Assembly: GCF_012241385.1 (NCBI RefSeq)
Contig: NZ_JAAVXB010000005.1
Location: 62,001 to 126,000 of the forward strand
From: Solimonas marina
GTDB lineage: Bacteria > Pseudomonadota > Gammaproteobacteria > Nevskiales > Nevskiaceae
Reading direction: 5' to 3'
Length of the DNA: 64,000 bases
A program made the position numbers and the translations under genes. Positions 10,056 to 19,186 of this stretch are shown here, piece after piece (within the stretch, counting starts at the first letter, position 1; each line of letters opens with the position of its first letter). The notes under the pieces were generated by a model, which saw only the letters and a list, made by a program, of their open reading frames with translations, was not told the DNA's origin and made no database searches.

Positions 10056-10079
10056 GTTGCAGATTATGTTCCAAATTTC

Positions 10080-10120
10080 GTTTCAATGTTTCACTTCAAT
10101 GGTGAGGTGAAACGCGAAAC
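10080..10120. promoter_or_regulatory. Putative PrpR binding site (extended dyad)
   Basis: A symmetrical arrangement GTTTC-N3-GTTTCAC-N12-GTGAAAC-N2-GAAAC (arms 10080-10094 and 10107-10120) sits just upstream of the prpR start and about 100-140 bases before the sigma-54 promoter, a normal distance for an enhancer site. The arms are exact; assignment to PrpR is inference from position. Confidence 0.6.
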
Positions 10121-10218
10121 CTTGGCGCTGCGCGGGCGAGCATCCGCGGCGTCGAGAAATAGACAGATATTTCAACGGCATGGGCGATGGCCGTCGATGC
10201 GGCGCGTGCGGTTTGTGG

Positions 10219-10235
10219 CTGGCACGCCCCTTGAG
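10219..10235 (+). promoter_or_regulatory. Sigma-54 (-24/-12) promoter for prpB
   Basis: CTGGCACG-CCCC-TTGAG at 10219-10235 matches the RpoN consensus YTGGCACG-N4-TTGCW, except A replaces the expected C in the -12 element. It lies about 70 bases before the prpB start and downstream of the dyad at 10080-10120. It agrees with control by the AAA+ activator PrpR. Confidence 0.75.
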
Positions 10236-10302
10236 TATTGGGGGCACCACACAAGAACACGCGGAACGGCCCGCTGTCGGTCCGCGCTCACAGGAGCCGC
10301 CC

Positions 10303-11187
10303 ATGACGTCTTCCGCCGGTGCCAAGTTTCGCGCCGCCCTCGCTGCCGAAAAGCCCTTGCAGGTAATCGGTGCGATCAATGCCAACCACGCGCTGCTCGC
10401 GCAGCGCGCCGGCTTCAAGTCCATCTACCTGTCGGGTGGCGGCGTCGCCGCCGGTTCGTTGGGCCTGCCGGACCTCGGCATCAACACCATGGACGACGTG
10501 CTGGTCGACGTACGCCGCATCACCGATGTCTGCGACTTGCCGTTGATGGTCGACATCGACACCGGCTTCGGCCCGTCGGCGTTCAACATCGAACGCACGA
10601 TCAAGAGCCTGATCAAGGCCGGCGCCGCCGCCTGCCACATCGAGGACCAGGTCGGCGCCAAGCGCTGTGGTCATCGTCCGGGCAAGGAGATCGTCACGCA
10701 GGGCGAGATGGTCGACCGCGTCAAGGCCGCCGCCGACGCCAAGACCGACGCCGATTTCTTCCTGATCGCGCGCACCGACGCGATCCAGGCCGAAGGTGTC
10801 GACGCCGCGATCGAGCGTGCGATCGCCTGTGTCGAGGCCGGCGCCGACGGCATCTTCGCCGAAGCCGCCTACGATCTGCCGACGTACAGGAAGTTCGCCG
10901 ATGCCGTGAAGGTGCCGGTGCTCGCCAACATCACCGAATTCGGCGCCACGCCGCTGTTCAGTCGCGACGAGCTGGCCACCGCTGGCGTCGGCATCCAACT
11001 GTTTCCGCTGTCGGCATTTCGCGCCGCCAACAAGGCCGCCGAAGCGGTTTACACCTCGATCCGCGCCAACGGCCATCAGAAGGACGTCGTCGACATGATG
11101 CAGACGCGCGCCGAGCTGTACGACCGTATCGGCTACCACGCTTTTGAGCAGAAGCTCGACGCGCTGTTCGCGTCGAAGAAGAAGTAA
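10303..11187 (+). CDS. prpB: 2-methylisocitrate lyase
   Basis: The 294-residue protein cleaves 2-methylisocitrate to pyruvate and succinate, the last step of the methylcitrate cycle. It is an isocitrate-lyase/PEP-mutase superfamily TIM barrel with the metal-binding VDIDTGFG and the family active-site motif [13 protein letters not shown] (catalytic C122). Length matches PrpB. An open frame extends upstream, but the ATG at 10303 with CAGGAG at 10291-10296 gives the family N-terminus. It is the first gene of prpB-prpC-acnD-prpF, divergent from prpR. Confidence 0.96.
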   Translation: MTSSAGAKFRAALAAEKPLQVIGAINANHALLAQRAGFKSIYLSGGGVAAGSLGLPDLGINTMDDVLVDVRRITDVCDLPLMVDIDTGFGPSAFNIERTIKSLIKAGAAACHIEDQVGAKRCGHRPGKEIVTQGEMVDRVKAAADAKTDADFFLIARTDAIQAEGVDAAIERAIACVEAGADGIFAEAAYDLPTYRKFADAVKVPVLANITEFGATPLFSRDELATAGVGIQLFPLSAFRAANKAAEAVYTSIRANGHQKDVVDMMQTRAELYDRIGYHAFEQKLDALFASKKK

Positions 11188-11224
11188 GGCGCGCCGCGCC
11201 GCCCATTCCAAGGAGAGACTGACG

Positions 11225-12379
11225 ATGAGCGAAACCACCGCCCCGACGTTCAAGCCGAAGAAGTCCGTCGCGCTGTCCGGCACTGCCGCCGGCAACACCG
11301 CGCTGTGCACGGTCGGCCGCAGCGGCAACGACCTGCATTACCGCGGCTACGACATTCTCGACGTCGCCGCGCAGTGCGAATTCGAGGAAATCGCCTACCT
11401 GCTGGTGCACGGCAAGCTGCCGACCGCCGCCGAACTCGCCGCGTACAAGGGCAAGCTCAAGGCGCTGCGCGGCCTGCCGGCCGCGGTCAAGACGGCGCTC
11501 GAACAGCTGCCGCCGTCCGCGCATCCGATGGATGTCATGCGCACCGGCGTGTCGGTGCTCGGCTGCGTCAAGCCGGAGAAGGAAGATCACAATCATCCGG
11601 GCGCGCGCGACATCGCCGATAAGCTGATGGCGTCGCTCGGTTCGATGCTGCTGTACTGGTACCACTACGCCTACAACGGCAAGCGCATCGAAGTGGAAAC
11701 CGACGACGATTCGATCGGTGGCCACTTCCTGCACCTGCTGCACGGCAAGACGCCGTCGGATTCGTGGGTCAAGGCCATGCACACCTCGCTGGTGCTGTAC
11801 GCCGAGCACGAGTTCAACGCCTCGACCTTCACCTGCCGCGTCGTTGCCGGCACCGGCTCGGACATGTACAGCGCCATCGCCGGCGGCATCGGCGCGCTGC
11901 GGGGCCCCAAGCACGGCGGCGCCAACGAGGTCGCGTTCGAAATCCAGAAGCGTTACGACAACCCGGACGAAGCGGAAGCCGACATCAAGGCGCGCGTCGA
12001 GAAGAAGGAAGTCGTGATCGGCTTCGGCCACCCGGTCTATACGATCGCCGATCCGCGCAACAAGGTCATCAAGGAAGTGGCGCGTGACCTGTCGAATGAA
12101 GCCGGCAGCCTGAAGATGTTCGACATCGCCGAGCGCCTCGAAACGGTGATGTGGGACATCAAGAAGATGTTCCCGAACCTCGATTGGTTCAGCGCCGTCA
12201 GCTACCACATGATGGGCGTGCCGACCGACATGTTCACGCCGCTGTTCGTCATCGCCCGCACCGCCGGCTGGAGCGCGCACATCATCGAGCAGCGCATCGA
12301 CGGCAAGATCATCCGTCCGTCGGCGAACTACGTTGGTCCGGAAGACCTCAAGTTCGTGCCGCTGAAAGACCGCAAGTAA
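11225..12379 (+). CDS. prpC: 2-methylcitrate synthase
   Basis: The 384-residue citrate-synthase-fold enzyme condenses propionyl-CoA and oxaloacetate. Catalytic residues expected for the family are present: H230 in [10 protein letters not shown]269 in GFGHPVY and D320 in [11 protein letters not shown], with H195 in AEHEFNAS. Its short N-terminus and its place between prpB and acnD favour methylcitrate synthase over TCA citrate synthase. AAGGAG at 11210-11215 fixes the ATG at 11225. The gap to prpB is 37 bases. Downstream lies a long hairpin repeat before acnD. Confidence 0.95.
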   Translation: MSETTAPTFKPKKSVALSGTAAGNTALCTVGRSGNDLHYRGYDILDVAAQCEFEEIAYLLVHGKLPTAAELAAYKGKLKALRGLPAAVKTALEQLPPSAHPMDVMRTGVSVLGCVKPEKEDHNHPGARDIADKLMASLGSMLLYWYHYAYNGKRIEVETDDDSIGGHFLHLLHGKTPSDSWVKAMHTSLVLYAEHEFNASTFTCRVVAGTGSDMYSAIAGGIGALRGPKHGGANEVAFEIQKRYDNPDEAEADIKARVEKKEVVIGFGHPVYTIADPRNKVIKEVARDLSNEAGSLKMFDIAERLETVMWDIKKMFPNLDWFSAVSYHMMGVPTDMFTPLFVIARTAGWSAHIIEQRIDGKIIRPSANYVGPEDLKFVPLKDRK

Positions 12380-12399
12380 CCGCGACATCAAAAGCGGCT

Positions 12400-12483
12400 A
12401 ACCACAGATTGCACAGATTTCACAGATTAAAAAGAAAAGAAATTCATCTTTTAAGTCTGTGTGAATCTGTGCAATCTGTGGTT
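12400..12483. repeat. CAGATT-type inverted repeat hairpin between prpC and acnD
   Basis: The left arm begins AACCACAGATTGCACAGATT (12400-12419); the exact reverse complement lies at 12464-12483, giving a 20-base perfect stem that extends imperfectly inward (TTTCACAGA against CACACAGA). The loop is A-rich (about 12427-12455). It is the single-layer version of the nested repeats at 8160 and 44853, and would be transcribed inside the prp mRNA. Confidence 0.85.
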
Positions 12484-12506
12484 CACATATCTTTTTGGAA
12501 GTTCCG

Positions 12507-15113
12507 ATGAACGTTAAATATCGCAAGAAACTTCCCGGCAGCGCGCTCGATTACTTCGATGCGCGCGAGGCCGTGGACAGCATCAAGCCGGGTGCGTGGG
12601 CGACGCTGCCGTATACGGCGCGCGTGCATGCCGAGAATCTGGTGCGCAAGGGCGAGCCCGAAAAGCTCGACGCCTACCTGGGCCAGTTGATCGAGCGCAA
12701 GCGCGATCTCGACTTTCCGTGGTTCCCGGTGCGCGTGGTCTGTCACGACATCCTCGGTCAGACCGCGCTCGTCGATCTCGCCGGCCTGCGCGATGCGATC
12801 GCCGAGATGGGCGGCGATCCGGCCAAGGTCAATCCGGTCGTGCCGGTGCAGTTGATCGTCGATCACTCGCTGGCCGTCGAGCACGCCGGCTTCGAGAAGG
12901 ATGCGTTCGCGCAGAACCGCGCGGTCGAAGATCGCCGCAACGACGACCGCTTCCACTTCATCAACTGGACCAAGGAAGCGTTCGAGAACATCGACGTGAT
13001 TCCGCCGGGCAACGGCATCATGCACCAGATCAATCTGGAGCGGATGAGCCCGGTGATCTACACGCAGGACGGCGTCGCGTTTCCGGATACCTGCGTCGGG
13101 ACCGATTCGCACACGCCGCACGTCGATGCGCTCGGCGTCATCGCCGTCGGCGTCGGCGGCCTGGAGGCGGAAAACGTCATGCTCGGCCGCGCGTCGTGGA
13201 TGCGCTTGCCGGACATCGTCGGTGTCGAGCTGTCCGGCAAGCCGCAGCCGGGCATCACCGCCACCGACGTGGTGCTGGCGCTGACCGAATTCCTGCGCAA
13301 GGAAAAGGTCGTCGGTGCCTACCTCGAATTCTACGGCGAGGGCGCCAAGAGCCTGACGATCGGCGATCGCGCGACGATCTCCAATATGTGTCCGGAGTAC
13401 GGCGCGACCGCGGCGCTGTTCTACATCGACCAGCAGACGCTGGATTATCTGAAGCTCACCGGCCGCGACGAATCGCAGATCCAGCTCGTCGAAATCTATG
13501 CCAAGCAAGCCGGCTTCTGGGCCGACTCGCTGCAGACCGCGCAGTACGAGCGGGTGCTGAAGTTCGATCTGTCGACCGTCGTGCGCAACATGGCCGGCCC
13601 GTCGAATCCGCATCGTCGCCTGCCGACCAGCGCGCTGCACGAGCGTGGCATTGCCGACGCGTGGAAGATGCCGGAAGCCGGCCACGGCACCATGCCGGAT
13701 GGCGCCGTCATCATCGCCGCGATCACCAGTTGCACCAACACGTCGAACCCGCGCAACGTCATCGCCGCCGGTCTGTTGGCGCGCAATGCGAACGCGCGCG
13801 GCCTGACGCGCAAGCCCTGGGTCAAGACCTCGCTGGCGCCCGGCTCCAAGGCCGTGCAGCTATATCTGGAAGAAGCCAGGCTGTTGCCGGAACTCGAACA
13901 GCTCGGCTTCGGCATCGTCGCGTTCGCGTGCACCACCTGCAACGGCATGTCCGGCGCGCTGGACCCGAAGATCCAGCAGGAAATCATCGACCGCGATCTG
14001 TACGCGACGGCCGTGCTGTCCGGCAACCGCAACTTCGACGGCCGCATTCATCCGTATGCTAAGCAGGCCTTCCTGGCGTCGCCGCCGCTGGTCGTCGCCT
14101 ATGCGATCGCCGGCACCGTGCGCTTCGACATCGAGAAGGATGCGCTGGGCACGGATGCGGACGGCAAGCCGGTGACGCTCAAGGATCTCTGGCCGACGGA
14201 CGAGGAAATCGACGCTGTCATCGCGCAGAGCGTCAAGCCGGAAATGTTCCGCAAGGTCTACGACCCGATGTTCACGTTCAAGGTCGTCGAGGGCGAGAAG
14301 ATCAGCCCGCTCTACAACTGGCGCCCGCAGAGCACCTACATCCGCTGCCCCCCGTACTGGGAAGGCGCGCTGGCCGGCGAGCGCACGCTCAAGGGCATGC
14401 GGCCGCTGGCGGTGCTGCCGGACAACATCACCACCGACCATCTGTCGCCGTCGAACGCGATCTTGATGAACAGCGCGGCCGGCGAGTATCTGCACAAGAT
14501 GGGCCTGCCGGAAGAAGACTTCAATTCGTACGCGACGCATCGCGGCGATCACCTCACTGCGCAGCGCGCGACCTTCGCCAACCCGAAGCTGTTCAACGAG
14601 ATGGTGCGCAACGAGGACGGCAGCGTGCGCCAGGGTTCGCTGGCCCGCGTCGAGCCGGAAGGCAAGGTGGTGCGCATGTGGGAAGCCATCGAAACCTACA
14701 TGGAGCGCAAGCAGCCGCTGATCATCATCGCCGGTGCCGACTACGGGCAGGGCTCGTCGCGTGACTGGGCGGCCAAGGGCGTGCGCCTGGCGGGTGTCGA
14801 GGCCATCGTCGCCGAAGGCTTCGAGCGCATCCATCGCACCAACCTGATCGGCATGGGCACCTTGCCGCTGGAGTTCAAGCCGGGCACCACGCGGCTGACG
14901 CTGGGCATCGACGGCACCGAAACCTTCGACGTGATCGGCGAGCGCAAGCCGCGCGCGACGTTGACGCTGGTCATTCACCGCAAGAACGGTGAAACCGTCG
15001 AAGCGCCGGTGACCTGCCGACTCGATTCCGACGAAGAAGTGTCGATCTACGAAGCCGGCGGCGTACTGCAGCGCTTCGCGCAGGACTTCCTGGAGTCGAG
15101 CAAGGCGGCGTGA
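12507..15113 (+). CDS. acnD: Fe/S-dependent 2-methylcitrate dehydratase
   Basis: The 868-residue aconitase-family enzyme carries [4Fe-4S] ligands C409 (AITSCTNTSNP), C475 and C478 (FACTTCNGMSG), plus the substrate-binding stretches CVGTDSHTPHVDALG and YGQGSSRDWAAKG. In the AcnD/PrpF version of the methylcitrate cycle it dehydrates 2-methylcitrate and replaces PrpD; no prpD is present here. A TTG at 12495 would add four residues, but the ATG at 12507 after GGAAG fits the AcnD N-terminus. General aconitase identity is rejected because prpF follows directly. Confidence 0.95.
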   Translation: MNVKYRKKLPGSALDYFDAREAVDSIKPGAWATLPYTARVHAENLVRKGEPEKLDAYLGQLIERKRDLDFPWFPVRVVCHDILGQTALVDLAGLRDAIAEMGGDPAKVNPVVPVQLIVDHSLAVEHAGFEKDAFAQNRAVEDRRNDDRFHFINWTKEAFENIDVIPPGNGIMHQINLERMSPVIYTQDGVAFPDTCVGTDSHTPHVDALGVIAVGVGGLEAENVMLGRASWMRLPDIVGVELSGKPQPGITATDVVLALTEFLRKEKVVGAYLEFYGEGAKSLTIGDRATISNMCPEYGATAALFYIDQQTLDYLKLTGRDESQIQLVEIYAKQAGFWADSLQTAQYERVLKFDLSTVVRNMAGPSNPHRRLPTSALHERGIADAWKMPEAGHGTMPDGAVIIAAITSCTNTSNPRNVIAAGLLARNANARGLTRKPWVKTSLAPGSKAVQLYLEEARLLPELEQLGFGIVAFACTTCNGMSGALDPKIQQEIIDRDLYATAVLSGNRNFDGRIHPYAKQAFLASPPLVVAYAIAGTVRFDIEKDALGTDADGKPVTLKDLWPTDEEIDAVIAQSVKPEMFRKVYDPMFTFKVVEGEKISPLYNWRPQSTYIRCPPYWEGALAGERTLKGMRPLAVLPDNITTDHLSPSNAILMNSAAGEYLHKMGLPEEDFNSYATHRGDHLTAQRATFANPKLFNEMVRNEDGSVRQGSLARVEPEGKVVRMWEAIETYMERKQPLIIIAGADYGQGSSRDWAAKGVRLAGVEAIVAEGFERIHRTNLIGMGTLPLEFKPGTTRLTLGIDGTETFDVIGERKPRATLTLVIHRKNGETVEAPVTCRLDSDEEVSIYEAGGVLQRFAQDFLESSKAA

Positions 15114-15185
15114 GATGTGCCGCTGACGGTCATTTCCCTAGGGCGGCGCGATCACGCGCCGCCCATGTTTTTTGAGGTGTGCATC

Positions 15186-16373
15186 ATGACTCAGGTCCCG
15201 CAAATCAAAGTCCCCGCCACCTATATGCGCGGCGGCACCAGCAAGGGTGTGTTCTTCAAGCTCGACGAGCTGCCCGAGCGCTGCCGCGAGCCGGGCACGG
15301 CGCGCGACAAATTCCTGCTGCGCGTGATCGGCTCGCCCGATCCGTACGGCGCGCAGATCGACGGCATGGGCGGCGCGACGTCGAGCACGTCGAAGACCGT
15401 GATTCTGTCGAAGAGCACCAGGCCCGATCATGACGTCGACTACCGCTTCGGTCAGGTGTCGATCGACAAGCCCTTCGTCGACTGGTCCGGCAACTGCGGC
15501 AACCTCACCGCCGCGGTCGGCTCGTTCGCGATCAGCAACGGTCTGGTCGACGCCGCGCGCATCCCGGACAACGGCGTCTGCATCGTGCGCATCTGGCAGA
15601 CGCAGATCAACAAGACCATCATCGCCCACGTGCCGATCACCAACGGTGCGGTGCAGGAAACCGGCGACTTCGAACTCGACGGCGTGACGTTCCCGGCCGC
15701 CGAAGTGCAGATCGAGTTCATGGACCCCGCCGATGACGGCGAAGACGGCGGCGCGATGTTCCCGACTGGCAATCTGGTCGATGAGCTCGAAGTGCCGGGC
15801 GTCGGCACGTTCAAGGCGACGATGATCAACGCCGGCATTCCGACCGTGTTCCTCAATGCCGACGAGATCGGCTACACCGGCACCGAGCTGCGCGACGCGA
15901 TCAACAGCGACGCCAAGGCACTGGCAAGGTTCGAGACGATCCGTGCCTACGGCGCGCTGCGCATGGGCTTGATCAAGGACGTCGCCGAGGCCGCACAGCG
16001 CCAGCACACGCCCAAGGTCGCGTTCGTCGCGCCACCCAAGGACTATGTCGCGTCCAGCGGCAAGGCGATCAAGGCCGACGACATCGACCTCAACGTCCGC
16101 GCGCTGTCGATGGGCAAGCTCCACCACGCGATGATGGGCACTGCCGCCGTCGCCATCGGCACCGCCGCGGCGATTCCGGGCACGCTGGTCAATCTCGCCG
16201 CAGGCGGCGGCGAGCGCGAAGCCGTGCGCTTCGGCCATCCGTCCGGCAGCCTGCGCGTCGGCGCCGCCGCGGCGCTGGAGAACGGTCAGTGGGTGGTGAA
16301 GAAAGCCATCATGTCGCGTAGCGCGCGGGTGCTGATGGAAGGCTGGGTGCGCGTGCCTGGCGATGCATTCTGA
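15186..16373 (+). CDS. prpF: AcnD-accessory protein PrpF (2-methylaconitate isomerase)
   Basis: The 395-residue protein starts with QIKVPATYMRGGTSKGVFFKL, the PrpF family N-terminus, and has the diaminopimelate-epimerase-like double fold (WSGNCGNLTAAVGSFAI in the first half, GHPSGSLRVGAAA near the end). PrpF isomerises trans- to cis-2-methylaconitate so that the AcnD product can be rehydrated. It is obligately paired with AcnD and closes the prp operon, 72 bases downstream of acnD. An upstream in-frame ATG at 15165 would add seven residues. Confidence 0.95.
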   Translation: MTQVPQIKVPATYMRGGTSKGVFFKLDELPERCREPGTARDKFLLRVIGSPDPYGAQIDGMGGATSSTSKTVILSKSTRPDHDVDYRFGQVSIDKPFVDWSGNCGNLTAAVGSFAISNGLVDAARIPDNGVCIVRIWQTQINKTIIAHVPITNGAVQETGDFELDGVTFPAAEVQIEFMDPADDGEDGGAMFPTGNLVDELEVPGVGTFKATMINAGIPTVFLNADEIGYTGTELRDAINSDAKALARFETIRAYGALRMGLIKDVAEAAQRQHTPKVAFVAPPKDYVASSGKAIKADDIDLNVRALSMGKLHHAMMGTAAVAIGTAAAIPGTLVNLAAGGGEREAVRFGHPSGSLRVGAAAALENGQWVVKKAIMSRSARVLMEGWVRVPGDAF

Positions 16374-16390
16374 CGCCAGCGCTCTTCTGT

Positions 16391-16462
16391 CGTAGGCGCG
16401 GCGCAAGCCGCGACCTGCGTCATCTTCGGGCGCGGAGGGTCGCGGCTTGCGCCGCTCCTACG
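16391..16462. repeat. TAGGAGCGGC-type inverted repeat after prpF
   Basis: Two 25-base arms (16391-16415 and 16438-16462, core GGCGCAAGCCGCGACC) form an inverted repeat with one mismatch around a 22-base loop. It is the same family as the inner arms at 8303-8365 and 44931-44992. It may also act as the 3' boundary hairpin of the prp mRNA. Confidence 0.8.
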
Positions 16463-16539
16463 ATGCGAGCGCGGCCGAATCCGCCGGTGCCCGCCGGCCG
16501 GGACGGCGGCGTTCGTCGATCGGGTTTAAAATTTCGCAG

Positions 16540-16872
16540 ATGAAAACTGAAAGAAGCATTCACGAATCCTTCTGCAACGTCTACGCCGATGCCGTGGTCC
16601 GCTTTGTCGTGACCGGCGTCAACGAAGACGTGTCGTTCGACGCGAAAACGCAGCGCTTCGTCTCCAAGCCGGTTGAGGACGGCACTGATCCGTTCGATTG
16701 CGAATGGTGGGTCGGTCAGGATTGGCCCACCTTCGTCGGCCCGCTGCAGTGCCCCACCGACCTGGCCCAGCCGAAATTCTCCGAAGACGTGCTGAAGAAG
16801 GCCATCGTGCACGCGCTGACCAAGTCCGCCACCGGCAAGCGCATGAGCCAGATCCTCGCCGGTCTGGACTGA
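16540..16872 (+). CDS. Conserved-looking hypothetical protein, 110 aa
   Basis: A small acidic-to-neutral soluble protein with no signal peptide or membrane segment. The sequence is rich in aromatic residues in its middle (FDCEWWVGQDWPTFVGPLQ). I do not recognise a family. Coding use in this frame looks like the neighbouring genes, and a sensible ATG at 16540 follows the repeat element, so I treat it as real. It lies between prpF and a DUF899 gene on the same strand and may form a small unit with the latter. Confidence 0.65.
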   Translation: MKTERSIHESFCNVYADAVVRFVVTGVNEDVSFDAKTQRFVSKPVEDGTDPFDCEWWVGQDWPTFVGPLQCPTDLAQPKFSEDVLKKAIVHALTKSATGKRMSQILAGLD

Positions 16873-16981
16873 GCCCTCGCAACCTTCGCGATCGCGGCGG
16901 CAAAGCCCCGCCGCATCGCGTGTCGATTCCGGCCGTGTTCGTTCGTCGTCAGACTGAACCCTGACGAACGAGGCGCCGCCG

Positions 16982-17710
16982 ATGAACGAATCGATGCTCG
17001 CACACCCGCCGCTCGTGGACCGCGAAACCTGGCGGCGCGAACGCAAACGCCTGCTGCAACAGGAAAAGGCGGTGACGCGCTTGAGCGATGCGGTCAACGC
17101 CAAGCGCCGTCGCCTGCCGATGGTCCGACTCGACCGGGACTATCGCTTCGAAGGTGAGTCGGGCGGCTGCGGCCTGCTCGATCTATTCGAGGGGCGGCGG
17201 CAACTGATCGTCTACCACTTCATGTTCGACCCAGCCTGGGAAAAAGGCTGTCACGGCTGCACCGGCTGGGTCGACGCGATCGGTGATCTGTCGATGCTGG
17301 CCGCGCGCCAGACCTCGATGGTCCTGATCTCGCGCGCGCCGTACGAGAAGCTCAAGGCCTATCGCGAAAAGCGAGGCTGGACCCTGCCGTGGTACTCATC
17401 GTTCGCCAGCGACTTCAACTACGACTTTCACGCGACGCTCGACGCGGATAAAGCGCCGCCGGAACTCAACTATCGCGGCCTCGACGAGCTGGCGCCAAAC
17501 GTCCGCGGACGCGCTAAGGGCGAGATCCCCGGCCTCAGCGTGTTCTTCCGCGGCGACGACAACACTGTCTTCCACAGCTACTCAAGCTACGCGCGCGGCT
17601 GCGAATACCTGACCGACGCCTATCGCCTGCTCGACGTCACACCCTACGGTCGCCAGGAAGACTGGGAAGACTCCCCGCCGGGCTGGCCGCAGAAGCCGAC
17701 CTACGGCTGA
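16982..17710 (+). CDS. DUF899 family thioredoxin-like protein
   Basis: The 242-residue protein resembles the DUF899 family: [18 protein letters not shown] at the N-terminus, then [31 protein letters not shown], which holds a CHGC pair where thioredoxin-like DUF899 proteins have their cysteines, and [20 protein letters not shown] near the end. Function is unknown. Members are often found near other small stress or resistance genes; here a GFA-family gene follows convergently. A bulged inverted repeat (CGTTCGTCGTCAG against CTGACGAACG) at about 16939-16970 lies directly upstream and could be an operator. Confidence 0.85.
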   Translation: MNESMLAHPPLVDRETWRRERKRLLQQEKAVTRLSDAVNAKRRRLPMVRLDRDYRFEGESGGCGLLDLFEGRRQLIVYHFMFDPAWEKGCHGCTGWVDAIGDLSMLAARQTSMVLISRAPYEKLKAYREKRGWTLPWYSSFASDFNYDFHATLDADKAPPELNYRGLDELAPNVRGRAKGEIPGLSVFFRGDDNTVFHSYSSYARGCEYLTDAYRLLDVTPYGRQEDWEDSPPGWPQKPTYG

Positions 17711-17717
17711 GGCCGGC

Positions 17718-17739
17718 GTAGGGCGGAATTCATCCCGCC
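17718..17739. repeat. GTAGGGCGG...CCCGCC repeat, copy 1
   Basis: A 22-base partly palindromic unit (GTAGGGCGGAATTC followed by ATCCCGCC). An inverted near-identical copy (one mismatch) lies at 18230-18251. The two copies flank the GFA-family gene. Confidence 0.6.
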
Positions 17740-17746
17740 TTCCGCG

Positions 17747-18154
17747 TCATTCCGCGTGTCGATCGGCAGGATGGTGGACGCCATCGCTGGTCGGAACGTC
17801 GGGCAGATCGAAGGGGTCGATGCCGTCTAGGCACGCGAGGTTGTAGCCATAAAGCGCGGGATTGGAGCGGCGCTGGTGATGCGTGTGGATGCCGCAGATC
17901 GAGCAGAAGTAGTGTTTGGCGGTCTGCGTATTGAACGTATAAAGCTTGAGATGCTCTGCGCCTTTGACAACGTGCAGGCCGCTCAGCGGCACCGATGCGA
18001 CGATGGTGCCGCGGCGCCGACAATACGAGCAGTTACAACGCCGCGGATCGACCACGCCGTCCGGCAGATCGAGCCGCAATTCCACAGCGCCGCAGTGGCA
18101 ACTGGCTTTGTGCTTCGCGTGTACCGGCGCGGCACCTATTGTCGTGAAGCCCAT
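17747..18154 (-). CDS. GFA family (Gfa/CENP-V fold) zinc protein
   Basis: The 135-residue protein has the cysteine pattern of the GFA fold: ASCHCGAVEL, then RCNCSYCRRRG, then YFCSICGIHTHHQ, giving two zinc sites. The family is named for glutathione-dependent formaldehyde-activating enzyme, but that activity is disputed and most members have no proven role. It runs convergent to the DUF899 gene, with 36 bases between stops, and lies between two inverted GTAGGGCGG-type repeats. Confidence 0.88.
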   Translation of the reverse strand: MGFTTIGAAPVHAKHKASCHCGAVELRLDLPDGVVDPRRCNCSYCRRRGTIVASVPLSGLHVVKGAEHLKLYTFNTQTAKHYFCSICGIHTHHQRRSNPALYGYNLACLDGIDPFDLPDVPTSDGVHHPADRHAE

Positions 18155-18229
18155 TCGTTGCTCCTGTTGATGTGGGGTGCAGCCGATCGGCTGCCGACCT
18201 ATCGCGCCATCAGTGGAATGGGCGCGACC

Positions 18230-18251
18230 GGCGGGATGAATCCCGCCCTAC
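18230..18251. repeat. GTAGGGCGG...CCCGCC repeat, copy 2 (inverted)
   Basis: GGCGGGATGAATCC followed by CGCCCTAC, which is the reverse complement of the unit at 17718-17739 with one mismatch. It lies 75 bases upstream of the GFA start. Confidence 0.6.
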
Positions 18252-18313
18252 TGAGCTGCTAGGCTGAGCTGGAGCGTATTGTTCGGCGGCGACCATCGCC
18301 TGCGGTCTTGATT

Positions 18314-18790
18314 TCATAAACCTCGATTCCAAGGCTCGTTTCTCCGTATAGACTTCATCTCGAGACGGGGGTCATGACTCCGCGCCCTGCTTCGCGCTCG
18401 TGCGGAAAATGTCTTGCCGCGATCGTCCATGATATCTACTCGGCACTCGAACCCGCTCCCGACCCCGAAGCGTTCATAGCCTCGAAGTGCAGACTCTGGC
18501 GTGGTTAGATCTAATGAGATCCGACAACGCTGAACCCATTCCCTCGGAAGCCCATTGGCTTGAAGTTGACGATCAAGCATCAAGGAATATCGGGTTTGCA
18601 CGACCTCAAAAACAGGCGAGGTAGCAGGAAGGGCGGGCTTGATCTTGATCTCCAACTGACTCGTTCCGTTCGCCTCCGCCTGCGCGCGAAGAAAGCCCAA
18701 AGCCCAGTAGCCGCAAACATCGTTGTTGCGCGCGGCGAATGATGTGGCCATCCCTTCCGCCACTGACCGCAGCGACCTACGCCTTCCCAT
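18314..18790 (-). CDS. Hypothetical protein with NNDVCGYWALG motif
   Basis: A 158-residue basic protein; I do not recognise its family. The N-terminal third holds MGRRRSLRSVAEGMATSFAARNNDVCGYWALGFL, split here as RNNDVCGYWALG, which has the look of a conserved motif. The middle looks like a beta-rich domain and the C-terminus is Arg-rich. The ATG at 18790 is chosen because the longer frame needs a GTG at 18817. Base composition is visibly less GC-rich than the rest of the window. Together with the CPCC gene upstream on the same strand it forms a small accessory patch. Confidence 0.6.
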   Translation of the reverse strand: MGRRRSLRSVAEGMATSFAARNNDVCGYWALGFLRAQAEANGTSQLEIKIKPALPATSPVFEVVQTRYSLMLDRQLQANGLPREWVQRCRISLDLTTPESALRGYERFGVGSGFECRVDIMDDRGKTFSARARSRARSHDPRLEMKSIRRNEPWNRGL

Positions 18791-18937
18791 TACTCGACGC
18801 TCTCCCCGCTCCTCCACGCCGCAGAACGCTCAAGCTCAGGCGCGGCCGCGACGAAGGCGTGGATGCCGGCACATAGCATCTATGCAGTCGAGTCGTGGTG
18901 CCACCTATCCGATGCCGCATGCAATTGTTGGGTGCGC

Positions 18938-19186
18938 TCACAACAACTCCTCCGGAATTGGAGGCCGGACGAACGGCTTGCGCCGCTCGCTCGAAGCGCC
19001 GAACGCTCTGTAGTTTGCACGCGCCTGCGACAGGCTGAGATTTCCGTTTGGCCCGCCCCAGACCTCATCTGCATCCGCATCATCCTGTCCGTCATCTTCC
19101 CAAAAGCACACGGGGCAAATTTCGTCCCCAGCACGCTCGACGAGCGTCTTGTAACCACAGCAGGGACAGCGCAAGGGCAAGGTCAT
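18938..19186 (-). CDS. CPCC-type cysteine-rich small protein
   Basis: The 82-residue protein opens with LRCPCCGYKTLVE, followed by ICPVCFWEDDGQDD, the pattern of the CPCC family (PF14206): two CxxC-like knuckles likely to bind one zinc, then an acidic stretch and NLSLSQARANYRAFGA. Function is unknown; members often occur in variable genome patches. The neighbourhood is lower in GC and gene-sparse. No clear ribosome site precedes the ATG. Confidence 0.8.
   Translation of the reverse strand: MTLPLRCPCCGYKTLVERAGDEICPVCFWEDDGQDDADADEVWGGPNGNLSLSQARANYRAFGASSERRKPFVRPPIPEELL

Noticed and set aside
9471-11147. 558-codon plus-strand frame across prpR, the promoter gap and prpB
   Set aside because: It crosses two well-supported genes and a sigma-54 promoter; composition is Arg-rich shadow.
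12400-12483. CRISPR-like repeat array
   Set aside because: CACAGATT units recur a few times, but without regular spacers; the structure is an inverted repeat.
12507-15113. General aconitase (acnA) identity for the acnD gene
   Set aside because: prpB, prpC and prpF surround it and prpD is missing, which is the AcnD/PrpF version of the cycle.
17718-18251. Insertion sequence carrying the GFA gene
   Set aside because: No transposase, and the flanking repeats are themselves palindromic and may be simple intergenic repeats.
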